This document shows positions 57,901-61,900 of a stretch of DNA of 64,000 bases, piece after piece (positions within the stretch are counted from its first letter, which is position 1; every line of letters starts with the position of its first letter). A program made the translations under genes and the position numbers. Origin of the DNA: Sipunculus nudus (lineage: Eukaryota > Annelida > Sipuncula > Golfingiida > Sipunculidae); the NCBI GenBank assembly GCA_026874595.1, contig CM049306.1, positions 104,917,142 to 104,981,141 on the forward strand, in the 5' to 3' direction. Below the pieces are notes generated by a model. It made no database searches and was not told the origin of the DNA. It saw only the letters and a program-made list of their open reading frames with translations.

Positions 57901-59200
57901 GTATCCACAGTATTCCTCGTGTGTGATTTGTCCCATATTTACAAACCCAATCAACATTCACATTCAGTAATGTTCAGAGTCAAGAATATCAGAAAGACAT
58001 AAATTAGCTCAAAACCACAATCTGAACTATATTAAAAAAATTGTTTTAATTAATGTATGAATTAAATAAGTGTTATAATATAACATTTGACTTTAAAAAC
58101 TTTCATGGAAAAGTGGTAATGGCAGTATCTCTGTATATAGACTGAATATCATTCTGTCATGCACGTTATGTTACAAGAACTATTAAACAAAATGACAATT
58201 TTAACATACTTATAAAAAAGATCCTTTAACATGTCTGTCAATTTAGCTTTGAATAACTTAATTTATTGTCTTCCTGAACACATACAAAACAGCAATTCTG
58301 CCCTTTTTCATTTTCAGCTCTAATATTAGCATGAAATCCTGTAAAATATCAAACTGCAGTTTCTAGTCTTGAGCAATTACTGAAATATTTTTGTACTTGG
58401 ATGCATAATGTATGGATGGCTAGTCTGTAATTAAATTATTACTGAGGAATATGGTCTCCCATTAAGAGTCATCTATTTAGTTTATTCAAAGCAGTTATTA
58501 ATAGATACATATTTTGTCTGCATGGTTACAAACCTTCTGTTAAGTATTACAGAAATGCAAGATGCTAGTGAGCAGTACATCAGTCCTGAAAATAAGCATA
58601 CTGGTATTAAAAATATATTGTTCATGAATGCTATACAGCATGTATTTATTTAAGACTAAATAATGAATGATGCAAAGAATAATAATAAGCATAGCATACT
58701 ATGTAGTTGCATCTTGACAGAGAATAAAAATATATGATCTTCTGTGAGAATTATTCTTACTTAAATTTAAATGTACATATTACACTTCAAGGTTGGCTAT
58801 GCTGTATGGTAGCATGTACATCATGGATCAATAAAATTTCACCATTTTCCCCTTCATTTATTCTGTTTTATTATAATGACACAGGCGCAAGTCTGGGAAA
58901 GGAAAGAAGAAGAATTCCCGACAACCGAGCCTAGTTCATCGAGAAGAGGACTATGGACAGGACAATTATATGTCAAACCCATCAATAGGTTATCGTCAGT
59001 TACAGGATGAGACGGGTGCATACAGTCAGAGACCTTATGAAGATTCATACAGAGATGATTATTACCCACAGGACAGCCATAATGGAGATATGTACGGTCG
59101 TGTTCCTCCAACAAGACTACCTCCGGTACAGCCAAAAAAAGCCAAAGGAAGAAAAAAAATGATACGGGTAGCCGATGCTGATTATGGATATTCAGACTAA
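11230..59200 (+). CDS. EVC2: EVC2 (limbin) gene span, 31 coding exons, 1739 residues
   Basis: Limbin acts with EVC in a ring at the base of the primary cilium, where it relays Hedgehog signals downstream of Smoothened. The exons listed below join in phase to 5220 nt. Domain order: signal peptide (1-22), beta-rich ectodomain (23-651) with N-glycosylation sequons, one membrane helix (652-677) followed by KRR, coiled-coil-rich cytoplasmic region (about 690-1600), basic and tyrosine-rich tail (1603-1739). The family call rests on the topology and on remembered similarity to vertebrate limbin in two cytoplasmic stretches: residues 896-970 (RKRMGIKEIQQQV, GKLTTEQADWLIKQH) and 1513-1602 (FLSGLVQLGKFRRSELVSII). 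Vertebrate limbin is about 1300 residues with a much shorter ectodomain. The span includes introns. The ATG at 11239 lies 10 bp after an acceptor, so a non-coding leader exon lies upstream. No search was run. Confidence 0.88.
11239..11949 (+). CDS. EVC2: EVC2 coding exon 1 (residues 1-237)
   Basis: Begins 9 nt after the acceptor TTTTACAG at 11229, in a CC-ATG-G context that suits a start. Residues 1-22 form a signal peptide (MAVLLLLTAVTSVLF, then AASA as the likely cleavage site). The rest is Thr/Ser/Val-rich beta-type sequence with N-glycosylation sequons NIS, NTT and NYT. At about residue 198 a block starting PDLTVSVTTSG resembles the opening strand of DUF11-type repeats of surface proteins. 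The donor is TTG|GTCAGT, phase 0. Without splicing the frame runs to a stop at 12030. Confidence 0.9.
11950..13794 (+). repeat. EVC2 intron 1, mostly a degenerate tandem repeat (about 12040-13110)
   Basis: Lines resembling GTGTCCATCTGTGTGTTTGCC, ATCACTCATATCTC, CTGAAATTTTGCATGTGTATA and ACTGGTGGCGCCACCTGCAACC recur in order at about 12200, 12350, 12630 and 12920. The unit is roughly 280 bp with partial copies. The perfect palindrome GGTGGCGCCACC lies at 12324-12335. No exon is seen inside. Short frames of 63-112 codons here are repeat by-products. Confidence 0.75.
13795..14026 (+). CDS. EVC2: EVC2 coding exon 2 (residues 238-314)
   Basis: Acceptor TTTTGACACAG, phase 0 entry; donor ACAAG|GTCAGT, exits with one base of codon 315. 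Encodes beta-rich ectodomain beginning VEISGMYG, with sequons NGS and NTT, and a strand pair (SITDITL, CTVTLSY) that closes the DUF11-like unit opened in exon 1. Confidence 0.88.
15101..15190. repeat. Short tandem duplication with ATTATTAGACA and GCCACCATGG
   Basis: Two near-identical blocks, ATTATTAGACATTGCCACCATGGACATTA and its follower, sit in intron 2. Each has a perfect Kozak-like GCCACCATGG, but stops follow within a few codons, so no peptide is implied. Confidence 0.75.
15278..15457 (+). CDS. EVC2: EVC2 coding exon 3 (residues 315-374)
   Basis: Acceptor ATGATTTCAG completes a split glycine codon; donor AATTTG|GTGAGT leaves one base. The ectodomain sequence (GYTVTRQENT, then NIGDSVIKNFNFQMPLG) is again strand-rich. 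Phase 1 in and out. Confidence 0.88.
15458..17320 (+). other. EVC2 intron 3, no gene seen
   Basis: About 1.9 kb, moderately GC-richer between 15840 and 16700 than neighbouring introns. I see no exon and no repeat family that I recognise. Confidence 0.6.
17321..17583 (+). CDS. EVC2: EVC2 coding exon 4 (residues 375-462), with two furin-type sites
   Basis: Acceptor GCTTTTTCAG, phase 1 entry; donor TCTGG|GTAAGT, phase 0 exit. Encodes DFTSDVLATIPLTF and onwards. Two proprotein-convertase motifs stand close together: RRKR|S at residues 419-422 and RVKR|A at 429-432, in a Ser/Arg-rich linker (ESRRKRSLDQLTRVKRATS). They are on the luminal/extracellular side, where furin could act. I do not recall such a linker in vertebrate limbin. 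Confidence 0.88.
17584..18419 (+). other. EVC2 intron 4, no gene seen
   Basis: AT-rich intron without recognised repeats or exons. Confidence 0.6.
18420..18569 (+). CDS. EVC2: EVC2 coding exon 5 (residues 463-512)
   Basis: Acceptor GACCATTACAG, donor GTGGAG|GTATGT, exactly 50 codons, phase 0 both sides. Encodes strand-rich ectodomain (VTFTVQNPVPAYGG) and ends ADLTVTKTVE, a motif typical of the first strand of DUF11-like repeats. Confidence 0.88.
18570..19572 (+). other. EVC2 intron 5, no gene seen
   Basis: About 1 kb, AT-rich, no clear repeat or exon. Confidence 0.6.
19573..19792 (+). CDS. EVC2: EVC2 coding exon 6 (residues 513-585)
   Basis: Acceptor TGTGTTTTACAG; donor ACAA|GTGAGT, leaving one base. 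Encodes MIDPSKNQVRFNVTVSHSG and a following strand pattern that, with the ADLTVTKTVE end of exon 5, completes another DUF11-like beta unit. Sequons NVT and NRT. Confidence 0.88.
19880..20095. repeat. Dispersed repeat, copy 1 of a pair within EVC2
   Basis: GGAGCTGGATGCACAATGCAAT, followed by CTCATTGGTCTG, TTCTTTGC, CCCTGGTG and CACAAAGCAG-like blocks, recurs at about 54687-54800 in intron 28 in the same order and orientation. Similarity extends over roughly 115 bp. No open frame is shared. It is probably a short interspersed element fragment. Confidence 0.65.
20621..20724 (+). CDS. EVC2: EVC2 coding exon 7 (residues 586-620)
   Basis: Acceptor TTGTCATTACAG, phase 1 entry; donor CAGTCA|GTAAGTATA, phase 0 exit. 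Encodes TGQTMFLSYQSIPVDEG and ends INYYNASLLYQS (sequon NAS). The last roughly 46 bp and the donor are the founding copy of the minisatellite that starts here. Confidence 0.88.
20679..21812 (+). repeat. Exon-derived minisatellite, about 18 units of 62-65 bp, with reiterated splice donors
   Basis: The unit begins ACCAGAGGGAATAAACTATTAC and ends CTATCAGTCAGTAAGTATAATACCAT. It equals the final part of exon 7 plus the first 12-16 bp of intron 7. Unit starts lie at about 20679, 20741, 20803, 20868 and so on to about 21747. Two unit types alternate irregularly: 62 bp carrying CAGTCAGTAAGT, and 65 bp carrying GATCAGTGATCAGAAAGTATAATGCC, which lacks the donor GT. About eleven units, counting the true one, keep the full TCA|GTAAGTATA donor. 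Read-through from exon 7 stops after ten codons at TAA. No acceptor precedes the copies, so they are not extra exons. Confidence 0.93.
22171..22180 (+). promoter_or_regulatory. LTR TATA box
   Basis: TATATAAAGG, matched at the same place in the right LTR (36511-36520). The expected start of the retroelement transcript is about 30 bp downstream. Confidence 0.7.
22543..22548 (+). terminator. Poly(A) signal AATAAA in the left LTR
   Basis: A canonical hexamer in sense orientation within EVC2 intron 7. The equivalent place in the right LTR reads AATAAG. Confidence 0.55.
22716..22733 (+). other. Primer-binding site, proline-tRNA type
   Basis: TGGGGGCTCATCTGGGAT lies 4 bp after the left LTR. It differs at two positions from the tRNA-Pro primer site known from gammaretroviruses. 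This fixes the element's orientation and the LTR boundary. Confidence 0.8.
22850..23810. repeat. GTCCGTCC-rich repeat with three units of about 300 bp
   Basis: A CCGTCCGTCC stretch (about 22900-22985) is followed by three copies of a block with TTGTGAGCGGGATATCT, AAGATGTATATCGACAAAATCTCG, GATGGGTGACCTTGACC and TTTGGTGGCGCCACC. Copies begin at about 22998, 23300 and 23600. This block is inserted in, or has replaced, the gag region of the gypsy-type element. Confidence 0.75.
24047..25500 (+). pseudogene. DIRS gag-like region, broken
   Basis: Overlapping short frames (24047-24373, 24240-24905, 24641-24844, 24841-25221) share a Pro/Ser/Ala-rich composition. A later part, ELAELYSQPFTGSLLFGGHLRP near 25420-25490, resembles the end of gag-like proteins of DIRS elements in its layout. 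No zinc knuckle is visible. At least three frameshifts interrupt it. Confidence 0.5.
25860..26460 (+). pseudogene. DIRS reverse transcriptase, frameshifted
   Basis: The first part (frame of 25877) has VPKPHWRWRPIIHLKRLN, then KIDLTDAYFHVPI with the first catalytic Asp, and ALPFGISVAP. After about 26220 the sequence moves to another frame (that of 26223), which carries YLDDWLVHA with the catalytic Asp pair and SQLTPIQSLQFLGV. One frame change therefore separates the two catalytic motifs. Confidence 0.82.
26740..27100 (+). pseudogene. DIRS RNase H, frameshifted and with a lost catalytic residue
   Basis: The first half has VYTDTSLLGWGAHM (first Asp) and HINVLKLRAV, where related RNases H have Glu in place of this Lys. 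The second half lies in another frame (that of 26918): IDNTTVLAYIKRQG and LPGVSNILADALSR, with two further Asp residues. Both the frame change and the Glu-to-Lys change indicate inactivity. Confidence 0.75.
27400..27890 (+). pseudogene. Tyrosine-recombinase N-terminal part, truncated
   Basis: The core-binding part is readable (LDFFVYLLQDKHLSYPSLRGYRAAL is split between frames near 27538), followed by PLVTDFLKGV. ALASAGRHSELHAL near 27820-27860 is the region with the first catalytic Arg. The remaining catalytic residues are absent because the element ends soon after. Confidence 0.65.
28095..28684 (+). pseudogene. Gypsy-type protease region
   Basis: The frame from 28199 is acidic at first, then has RILRDTGSGQTLM, the aspartic-protease active-site loop (D-T-G-S), and ends at a stop at 28682. 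The remainder of the pol precursor restarts in another frame near 28685 (IQLLLGNDVAGDKV, then a YPSCAVIRSMAKK motif to 28912), so a frameshift or stop separates them. No full gag is seen upstream. Confidence 0.7.
28940..29996 (+). pseudogene. Gypsy-type integrase, N-terminal and core part
   Basis: A zinc-binding HHCC region lies at about 29165-29300 (HEAPLSGH, then CKSCHTCQ) with an in-frame stop after GH. The catalytic core follows at 29303-29700: DDCVGPLPKTKSG, SDQGSNFM and PYHPESQGALD supply the D, D and E residues. Further breaks occur near 29806. The gene is interrupted after 29996 by the minus-strand LTR element and continues at 34342. Confidence 0.8.
29997..30776 (-). repeat. LTR copy of the non-autonomous element (3' in its own sense)
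   Basis: Read on the + strand it runs from TGATACGACACCC to CCATAACA, and contains a short internal duplication (GGTCTCCACCATAATGATA twice). Near-identical to 33551-34337. Confidence 0.88.
30898..30945. repeat. (TA)24 microsatellite
   Basis: Uninterrupted TA dinucleotide run. Confidence 0.95.
33527..33546 (-). other. Primer-binding-like site of the non-autonomous element
   Basis: On the + strand the segment reads GAATCCCAGTTCAACCACCA, like the 3' end of a tRNA with its CCA. Its reverse complement beside the LTR is what a minus-oriented element needs to prime reverse transcription. The exact tRNA is not assigned. Confidence 0.55.
33551..34337 (-). repeat. LTR copy of the non-autonomous element (5' in its own sense)
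   Basis: Runs on the + strand from TGATACAGGACCC to CCATAACA and is followed by the GTAT target duplication. It includes the same duplicated GGTCTCCACCATAATGATA block as the other copy. Confidence 0.88.
34342..34719 (+). pseudogene. Gypsy-type integrase C-terminal part and linker
   Basis: The frame picks up immediately after the target duplication. It shows FEPGEKVLALLP, GPYIVDKKVSD and the CHVNMLKSYY motif that ends many gypsy integrases. A linker follows, to a stop at 34717-34719. This piece ties the integrase directly to the RT region that follows, so the unusual gene order is not caused by the insertion. Confidence 0.75.
34720..36101 (+). pseudogene. Gypsy-type reverse transcriptase and RNase H, broken
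   Basis: The RT region begins near 34730 and has an in-frame TAG at about 34894. The main piece (34912-35508) shows LVPKPDGSYRM, DYRKLN, KFDLLKGFWQV (first catalytic Asp) and AYIDDLIMYS (Asp pair). A frame change near 35490-35508 leads to the connection region (FLGMVGYYRKFCPNFSAV), and another near 35830-35863 to RNase H: VVDASDTAAG, STIEKECLAL, FSDHNPLTF and KGKDNVLADCL. Coding stops at about 36101. Confidence 0.85.
36186..36218 (+). other. Perfect hairpin, 15-bp stem and 3-nt loop, before the purine tract
   Basis: AAAAAGAAAGTTTTC pairs exactly with GAAAACTTTCTTTTT around a CGT loop. It lies in the 3' untranslated part of the gypsy-type element, a few bases before the polypurine tract. Confidence 0.85.
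36225..36235 (+). other. Polypurine tract of the gypsy-type element
   Basis: AGGAGGGGGAG directly abuts the TGTTACAGG start of the right LTR, as expected for the plus-strand primer. Confidence 0.8.
36236..37050 (+). repeat. Right LTR of the gypsy-type element (815 bp)
   Basis: Starts TGTTACAGG and ends CTCCTTAACA. It has the TATA box at 36511-36520, but the poly(A) hexamer of the left LTR is changed to AATAAG near 36887. Scattered substitutions against the left copy indicate an old insertion. Confidence 0.9.
37260..37328 (+). CDS. EVC2: EVC2 coding exon 8 (residues 621-643)
   Basis: Acceptor TTGTACTTTCAG; donor TCTAAT|GTATGT. Exactly 23 codons, phase 0 both sides (PVGFYKTQQGAVCIDKTEV). It follows the 16.5-kb intron 7 and lies 209 bp after the gypsy-type element. 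Confidence 0.85.
37472..37860. repeat. 48-bp minisatellite, eight copies, in EVC2 intron 8
   Basis: The unit AAGATGGTATGGATAAGTAA then CATTCAGACTGGTGTCAGCTATTGTGTT repeats with few substitutions. Because 48 is divisible by three and the unit lacks stops in one frame on each strand, open frames of about 128 codons run across it both ways (16-residue repeats). There is no start, splice or composition evidence for translation. Confidence 0.95.
38030..38194 (+). CDS. EVC2: EVC2 coding exon 9, membrane segment (residues 644-698)
   Basis: Acceptor GTTATTGTAG, donor GTCGAT|GTGAGT, 55 codons, phase 0. Encodes FITEHGYTV, then a hydrophobic run of about 25 residues (LMFLVGLLVAAILVVIIFF...) and the stop-transfer KRRAARAG. 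This sets a type I topology: signal peptide and glycosylated part outside, coiled coil inside. Confidence 0.92.
38712..38791 (+). CDS. EVC2: EVC2 coding exon 10 (residues 699-724)
   Basis: Acceptor TTTGAACAG; donor TTCAG|GTGAGA, leaves two bases. Lysine-rich juxtamembrane stretch (AKVQKASKGLLN, SVKKGAKTIKDF). Confidence 0.88.
39221..39298 (+). CDS. EVC2: EVC2 coding exon 11 (residues 725-750)
   Basis: Acceptor TCGTCTTACAG, donor GACAG|GTAAAA, phase 2 in and out. Encodes SSSAYSGSIITILSLRDRLQMQ, the start of the helical cytoplasmic region. Confidence 0.88.
40126..40366 (+). CDS. EVC2: EVC2 coding exon 12 (residues 751-831)
   Basis: Acceptor GTATATATAG with a poor pyrimidine tract; donor CAGAAG|GTATTG. 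Encodes QDIMSTIEIDTDIEKERN, ATRLLVISLRN and FDKDLKDLDKHLDDEYRLEL. The layout resembles the vertebrate limbin segment just after its juxtamembrane region. Phase 0 exit. Confidence 0.9.
40878..40958 (+). CDS. EVC2: EVC2 coding exon 13 (residues 832-858)
   Basis: Acceptor TTCCACGTCAG, donor CCCAAG|GTAAAA, 27 codons, phase 0. Charged coiled coil (EKLVDLLMRQEQEKEDMEEK). Confidence 0.88.
41590..41700 (+). CDS. EVC2: EVC2 coding exon 14 (residues 859-895)
   Basis: Acceptor GTCATTCTCAG, donor CGCAAG|GTCAGT, 37 codons, phase 0. Coiled coil (EREEIMSLQAEQHETETNEV). Confidence 0.88.
42081..42305 (+). CDS. EVC2: EVC2 coding exon 15 (residues 896-970)
   Basis: Acceptor GATTTAAG (an AAG acceptor with a weak pyrimidine tract), donor GAATCA|GTAAGT, 75 codons, phase 0. 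Encodes RKRMGIKEIQQQVIDNVKDE and GKLTTEQADWLIKQHIENQ, one of the two stretches most like vertebrate limbin in spacing and pattern. Confidence 0.88.
42487..42606 (+). CDS. EVC2: EVC2 alternative terminal exon (39 residues then stop)
   Basis: The acceptor CTTACAG at 42486 is preceded by a T-run and 13 consecutive Gs. Phase 0 entry matches exon 15, and the frame encodes ALNAECSLAEQYQKLF and on to LRLIDWTKV before TAA. Poly(A) hexamers follow at 42756 and 42883. No donor inside keeps the frame with exon 16, whereas exon 15 joins exon 16 directly in phase. So this looks like an alternative last exon giving a protein of about 1009 residues that keeps the membrane anchor and loses most of the coiled coil. 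A non-functional relic is the alternative. Confidence 0.5.
   Translation, partial: ALNAECSLAEQYQKLFTEGLKKSRGRGSDNLRLIDWTKV
43013..43092 (+). CDS. EVC2: EVC2 coding exon 16 (residues 971-996)
   Basis: Acceptor CATGCATTATAG, donor AAACA|GTATGT, leaves two bases. Encodes EDQEKYHSDMLNTMAEQHFD. Follows exon 15 in phase. Confidence 0.87.
43694..43853 (+). CDS. EVC2: EVC2 coding exon 17 (residues 997-1050)
   Basis: Acceptor GTGATTCCAG completes a Gln codon; donor GAAATG|GTCAGT, phase 0. Strong coiled coil (KSEAKELMRQAQEEMMEAKD). Confidence 0.9.
44425..44497 (+). CDS. EVC2: EVC2 coding exon 18 (residues 1051-1074)
   Basis: Acceptor GTCATTCCACAG, donor CCAGTAG|GTCAGT, leaves one base. Encodes KKKQETELAELDKKHQSMQT. 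Confidence 0.87.
44865..45056 (+). CDS. EVC2: EVC2 coding exon 19 (residues 1075-1138)
   Basis: Acceptor CATATCCTCAG, phase 1 entry; donor GATGAGG|GTATGT, phase 1 exit. Encodes SILESRQTLLSHQRAELSHL and an extended acidic/basic coiled coil. Confidence 0.9.
45454..45563 (+). CDS. EVC2: EVC2 coding exon 20 (residues 1139-1175)
   Basis: Acceptor GGTTTAATCCAG, donor CTACAG|GTCTGT, phase 1 in, phase 0 out. Encodes GLTQKQINKLLSQHEREVQR; vertebrate limbin has a comparable helix-turn spacing here. Confidence 0.89.
45916..46106 (+). CDS. EVC2: EVC2 coding exon 21 (residues 1176-1238)
   Basis: Acceptor GTCTGTACAG, donor AACAG|GTGAGA, leaves two bases. Coiled coil (AELEKRRKQWSRQKEVEQ, then MMGTQIAISEEERDRI). 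Confidence 0.9.
46638..46746 (+). CDS. EVC2: EVC2 coding exon 22 (residues 1239-1275)
   Basis: Acceptor GCTAACTTTCAG completes a Ser codon; donor ACAAAG|GTAAGA, phase 0. Encodes LTLSKLQQKRMLEDKLAAKR. Confidence 0.9.
47027..47345 (+). mobile_element. tRNA-derived SINE in EVC2 intron 22
   Basis: The head reads like a decayed tRNA: GGGGCCTAGACAGCTGAGTGGG carries a pol III A-box-like CAGCTGAGTGGG, and GGTTTGATCCC at 47080-47090 matches the B-box. The body continues TTCTCTCCGGGTTCTCCAGA, a CTCCGGGT-type block that I associate with mollusc SINEs. The 3' end is roughly where AGTCAGTCATAAAATCTTAA occurs. No target duplication was confirmed. Confidence 0.65.
47365..49300. repeat. Degenerate tandem repeat, unit about 330 bp
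   Basis: It opens GCTCAGCTGACTGTAAGTCA with a GTCCGTCGTCTGTCCG run. Then units repeat CAGGGCACAAATCGTAAC, CTAGAATCTTCTTACTT, GAGGTCCATGAAAAATCTC, AATAATGGGAAATTTCATAC, AAGCTCAAGTATCTGAACAA and TGATCATGGAGTGTTTCATC. Clear starts are near 47445, 47780, 48120 and 48460, with fragments to about 49300. TGTGGCGCCACC and GGTGGCACCACC blocks lie at 47701 and 48375. Non-coding. Confidence 0.82.
49674..49820 (+). CDS. EVC2: EVC2 coding exon 23 (residues 1276-1324)
   Basis: Acceptor CATGTTTCAG, donor GAGGAG|GTATGA, 49 codons, phase 0. Encodes KQERASQDDYADEDQVIKKE and a basic helix. Confidence 0.9.
49821..50721 (+). other. EVC2 intron 23, no gene seen
   Basis: AT-rich. Short phrases such as ATATCACTCAGCACTTC recur two or three times (49920-50350), hinting at an old local duplication. 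Confidence 0.55.
50722..50823 (+). CDS. EVC2: EVC2 coding exon 24 (residues 1325-1358)
   Basis: Acceptor CTGTATCCCAG, donor AAGGAG|GTATGA, 34 codons, phase 0. Encodes IKVALMKERADALKEQELHL. Confidence 0.89.
51211..51336 (+). CDS. EVC2: EVC2 coding exon 25 (residues 1359-1400)
   Basis: Acceptor TTTTTTCTTCAG, donor CAACAG|GTAAAA, 42 codons, phase 0. Encodes LARIEEQQKAINNLKANLMD then DKGILSDPECKRI. Confidence 0.9.
51787..51840 (+). CDS. EVC2: EVC2 coding exon 26 (residues 1401-1418)
   Basis: An 18-codon exon, phase 0 both sides; acceptor TGTACTTCAG, donor GAAAAG|GTAAAG. Encodes EQEKLSKKLQSQRERQEK. Being in phase it could be skipped without frame loss. Confidence 0.85.
51841..52736 (+). other. 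EVC2 intron 26, no gene seen
   Basis: About 0.9 kb of AT-rich sequence with no clear repeat. Confidence 0.55.
52737..52850 (+). CDS. EVC2: EVC2 coding exon 27 (residues 1419-1456)
   Basis: Acceptor TGATGTTTCAG, phase 0. Encodes RFRLMLEKRCRDQAEMLKTS. The donor AAAAAG|GTTACA is weak beyond the GT; read-through would add 27 residues before a stop at 52932. Joining to exon 28 keeps the frame, so splicing is preferred. Confidence 0.84.
52851..54365 (+). other. EVC2 intron 27, no gene seen
   Basis: About 1.5 kb of AT-rich sequence without recognised elements. Confidence 0.55.
54366..54535 (+). CDS. EVC2: EVC2 coding exon 28 (residues 1457-1512)
   Basis: Acceptor CTCATTTGCAG, donor TTCCA|GTAAGT, leaves two bases. 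Encodes FLQKRLQERLKSREESLL and RIGGGTAARLRVAALKHKH. Confidence 0.9.
54685..54800. repeat. Dispersed repeat, copy 2 of the pair within EVC2
   Basis: Matches the segment near 19895-20010 in intron 6 (AGCTGGATGCACAATGCAAT and following blocks), same orientation, with many substitutions. Confidence 0.65.
54983..55252 (+). CDS. EVC2: EVC2 coding exon 29, conserved C-terminal helical module (residues 1513-1602)
   Basis: The acceptor ACCGGCAG completes a Gln codon; donor GAAAG|GTGAGG, leaves two bases. Encodes QRMEKEISQTLEEMRRQHEL, then FLSGLVQLGKFRRSELVSII and YPHRGEKERQEIMDQLC. Vertebrate limbin has a similar late segment (short helix, LARM/VP-like turn, LLSVVLPT), which is the best single anchor for the family call. 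Confidence 0.92.
55253..56359 (+). other. EVC2 intron 29, no gene seen
   Basis: AT-rich, no repeat family recognised. Confidence 0.55.
56360..56455 (+). CDS. EVC2: EVC2 coding exon 30, possible cassette exon (residues 1603-1634)
   Basis: Acceptor CAATTGTCAG, donor CGTGG|GTGAGT, phase 2 on both sides (96 nt), so it can be skipped without changing frame. Encodes a basic, Ser/Thr-rich stretch (RRTSTLENRVRRSTLRKVKD) with RRST-type kinase-site patterns. Confidence 0.85.
56456..58884 (+). other. EVC2 intron 30, no gene seen
   Basis: About 2.4 kb, AT-rich. No exon-like segment or recognised repeat. Confidence 0.55.
58885..59200 (+). CDS. EVC2: EVC2 coding exon 31, last coding exon (residues 1635-1739)
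   Basis: Acceptor AATGACACAG, phase 2 entry; ends at TAA 59198-59200. The tail starts RKSGKGKKKNSRQ, is rich in Tyr/Asp/Gln (YEDSYRDDYYPQD), has the proline motif PPTRLPPVQPKK, and finishes ADADYGYSD. The basic and proline/tyrosine character suggests a localisation or adaptor-binding tail, but I recognise no named motif. Confidence 0.87.
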
Positions 59201-61900
59201 ATTAAATGTTAAATTATCACTATTATGTTTCATAAATTTTAATATGAAGACTGTTCAGAAGTGCCAGAAAATAACAATGCTCATGAGACAACTGGTTAAG
59301 TTTGGCGTATTCTTGTCAGATTTGAGTACATATGGTTCGACTTATCAAATATTAATTACAGTATATAGACCGATATCCAAAGGGAACACCTTATTCACAT
59401 CAGCTGCCCTTTAATTGATTTGTCATAACGCTGTGCGTTAGAACTGTTGTTATCACACTTCATGTACTGATGATACATATTCCATATGTATGTAATAGTA
59501 CATTTTAGATTAGAAGTAGCACTTTTATTGATTATTATGTATAGATTTCTGCTGTTTGCTTGGAAGAGTATATTACTCAAGCATGGTGATCAAGGTCACA
59601 TTCTATGGGAAATTGTCAAAAGATTTAATTTTTATTTCAAGAACAGTATACAAAATATTTCATCTTGCCAGAAGTGGTCAGCAAAGAGAAGGTAATATTC
59701 GACAATAATCAGGGAAATATATATTATGTTTTTAATTAAAGATGTTTGTATATAATAAGTAAAAATGTTATTAATATTACATATTGTGCAACACTTATTT
59801 CATATCATGCTATATTTTGCTCATTTATGATGTATATGTAAATTACTATTGGCAGCTCTCTCAGAATACATGCACATGCTTCAAGCACACTTTCATTAGA
59901 ATATAACTTCTGCCGACTTTTAACAGGGCAAGTCTTGCCAGAAATTATTTCAACTCAAATAACTAGACAAATCTTTCTTGGTTGGTTACAGTCAGCCTTC
60001 TTTATTTCCTCCCAAAGTAGTCATGTTTCATTTTTAGGCTTACAAACAATTTAAAGATTTTATTTGCCACAATACCTTAGCATTTGTGATTAAGGGTAAA
60101 AATCTTCTACCTCCAAAGTAAAGTTACAGTATGTAAAGTTACAACTCAGTGGTTCCTCATTATTAACTAACCAGTTATGTTTTATATCACATGTTCACAT
60201 ATAAATGCCTGGTGATACAATATCCCAACAGGGTATGCAAGAGTAATGAGAAATATATGGGATTACATCCATAGCTGCAAATCAGCTGGAAAAACTTATT
60301 TATTCTTAACAATCTTCTTATAATTACCATATTATTTGGTCAGTTGATAGATGAAAATGTTATATTATAATATCGCTCATACTGTACTTATTTTATTATA
60401 AAACCTGATCATTGCTCTCACTTTTATCTCCTTACTCATTCCTATGGAATTACAAAATGCATATTTAATATATTTTTTGCTAGTTCTTGTTTCCAGAGAA
60501 TAGCTTAATCCATAATTGACTACTCTAATAGGAGCTGTACCCTAGGGATCCTGAGCAAGAACTGTATAGTATATAGATGTTGTACACACAGTGATCTCAG
60601 CCTAATACTCTGGGTCTTATAGCAGGGTTATATAGCAGGATGTGCTGCACAGTGATTGAATGTCAGCACTGTATCTCTGGGCACTGATAAGTGATTTCAT
60701 CATTTTAACAACAAAATTTGAACACTCAAGTCTATTATTGCTCCTTTATATACATACAACCTACATATTAACTGTCCTTGCACTAGAACAGGTCTGGACA
60801 ACTTTAGCTGAGTTTAAGGACAGGTTTTACATGGGCCGAATTCACATCAGCTGAGTTCACTGGTGAAGTGTCTCATAGATAGTACTGTAATAAAATCTTC
60901 ATGAAATTTTTACAAATAATTGTTTCTTAAATATAAAAAGAATATAATTAATATTCCCTTTGACAATTAGTACTTGGCCAAGTGGTGTGGTCTTGCCATT
61001 GTGACTGAGAGATCTTCCTAAATTTATGCATTTCTTGATAATTTGTACCTTTGCTATGTATGAATGAAACTGACAAAGTGATACAGGTACTACTGAAAAT
61101 TAGTCAACTCACTCAATAAGAGGACCAAAGGCAAATTTGCATATTTCAAATAGAATTGTCCTAAATAAGTTAAGGTATGAGTTATATACATCATATAAAA
61201 TAGGTGAAGACATACAAGAATAGAAACCTGTATATTATACTTGCATGCATGTTAGTATGTGATATATTCAAGCTGTGATAATCATCAGATAAACCAAAAT
61301 GCAATTATTAATGTGTCATGACTATAATATTTTTGCTGTGATGATCGTTTACCTGTTAGTTTTCTTGGCCGCTGCCACTGTACATATATTGATATTGGGT
61401 AAAATCTTGAAGTCTCACAGTAGACATACACTTGCACTTGTTTTAAGGCCAAGATTTTGACTGCTCACTTCTTTTTTCACATCTGCTCACCTTTAATATT
61501 TTGTAACTTTTTTCAAATGTTTATAACTTTAGTTGTATTGTCTGTATGTATATTAAATGCTCCTCTGAATTAATTTTACAAAAGAACTTATTTACTCTTC
61601 CTATTTGACAAGGTCTGCCATAGGTTTTCGGTCCAATTTTTCTCATATATCATAACACTTTACAATTTTAGCATGTTTTGAAAATTTTTCATTTTTACAT
61701 GTATTTCATGTATATATATTATATAGGTGGTTCACTGTATTTATGATAAATATATAAAAAATATATAAATATATGAAATATGACTAATCCGTCCATGTAA
61801 TATATTTTTCTTTCACTGAAAGTGTTAATCATACATTTTATACATTTGAATTCTAAGTCTGTTTTATACTGAATAAAATGGCATTATATCATATTTCATG
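59201..61900 (+). other. Presumed EVC2 3' UTR with candidate poly(A) signals
   Basis: AT-rich, with no gene on either strand. AATAAA occurs at 60889-60894 and 61872-61877, and ATTAAA-type hexamers occur earlier. Which one is used cannot be told from sequence. Confidence 0.4.
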
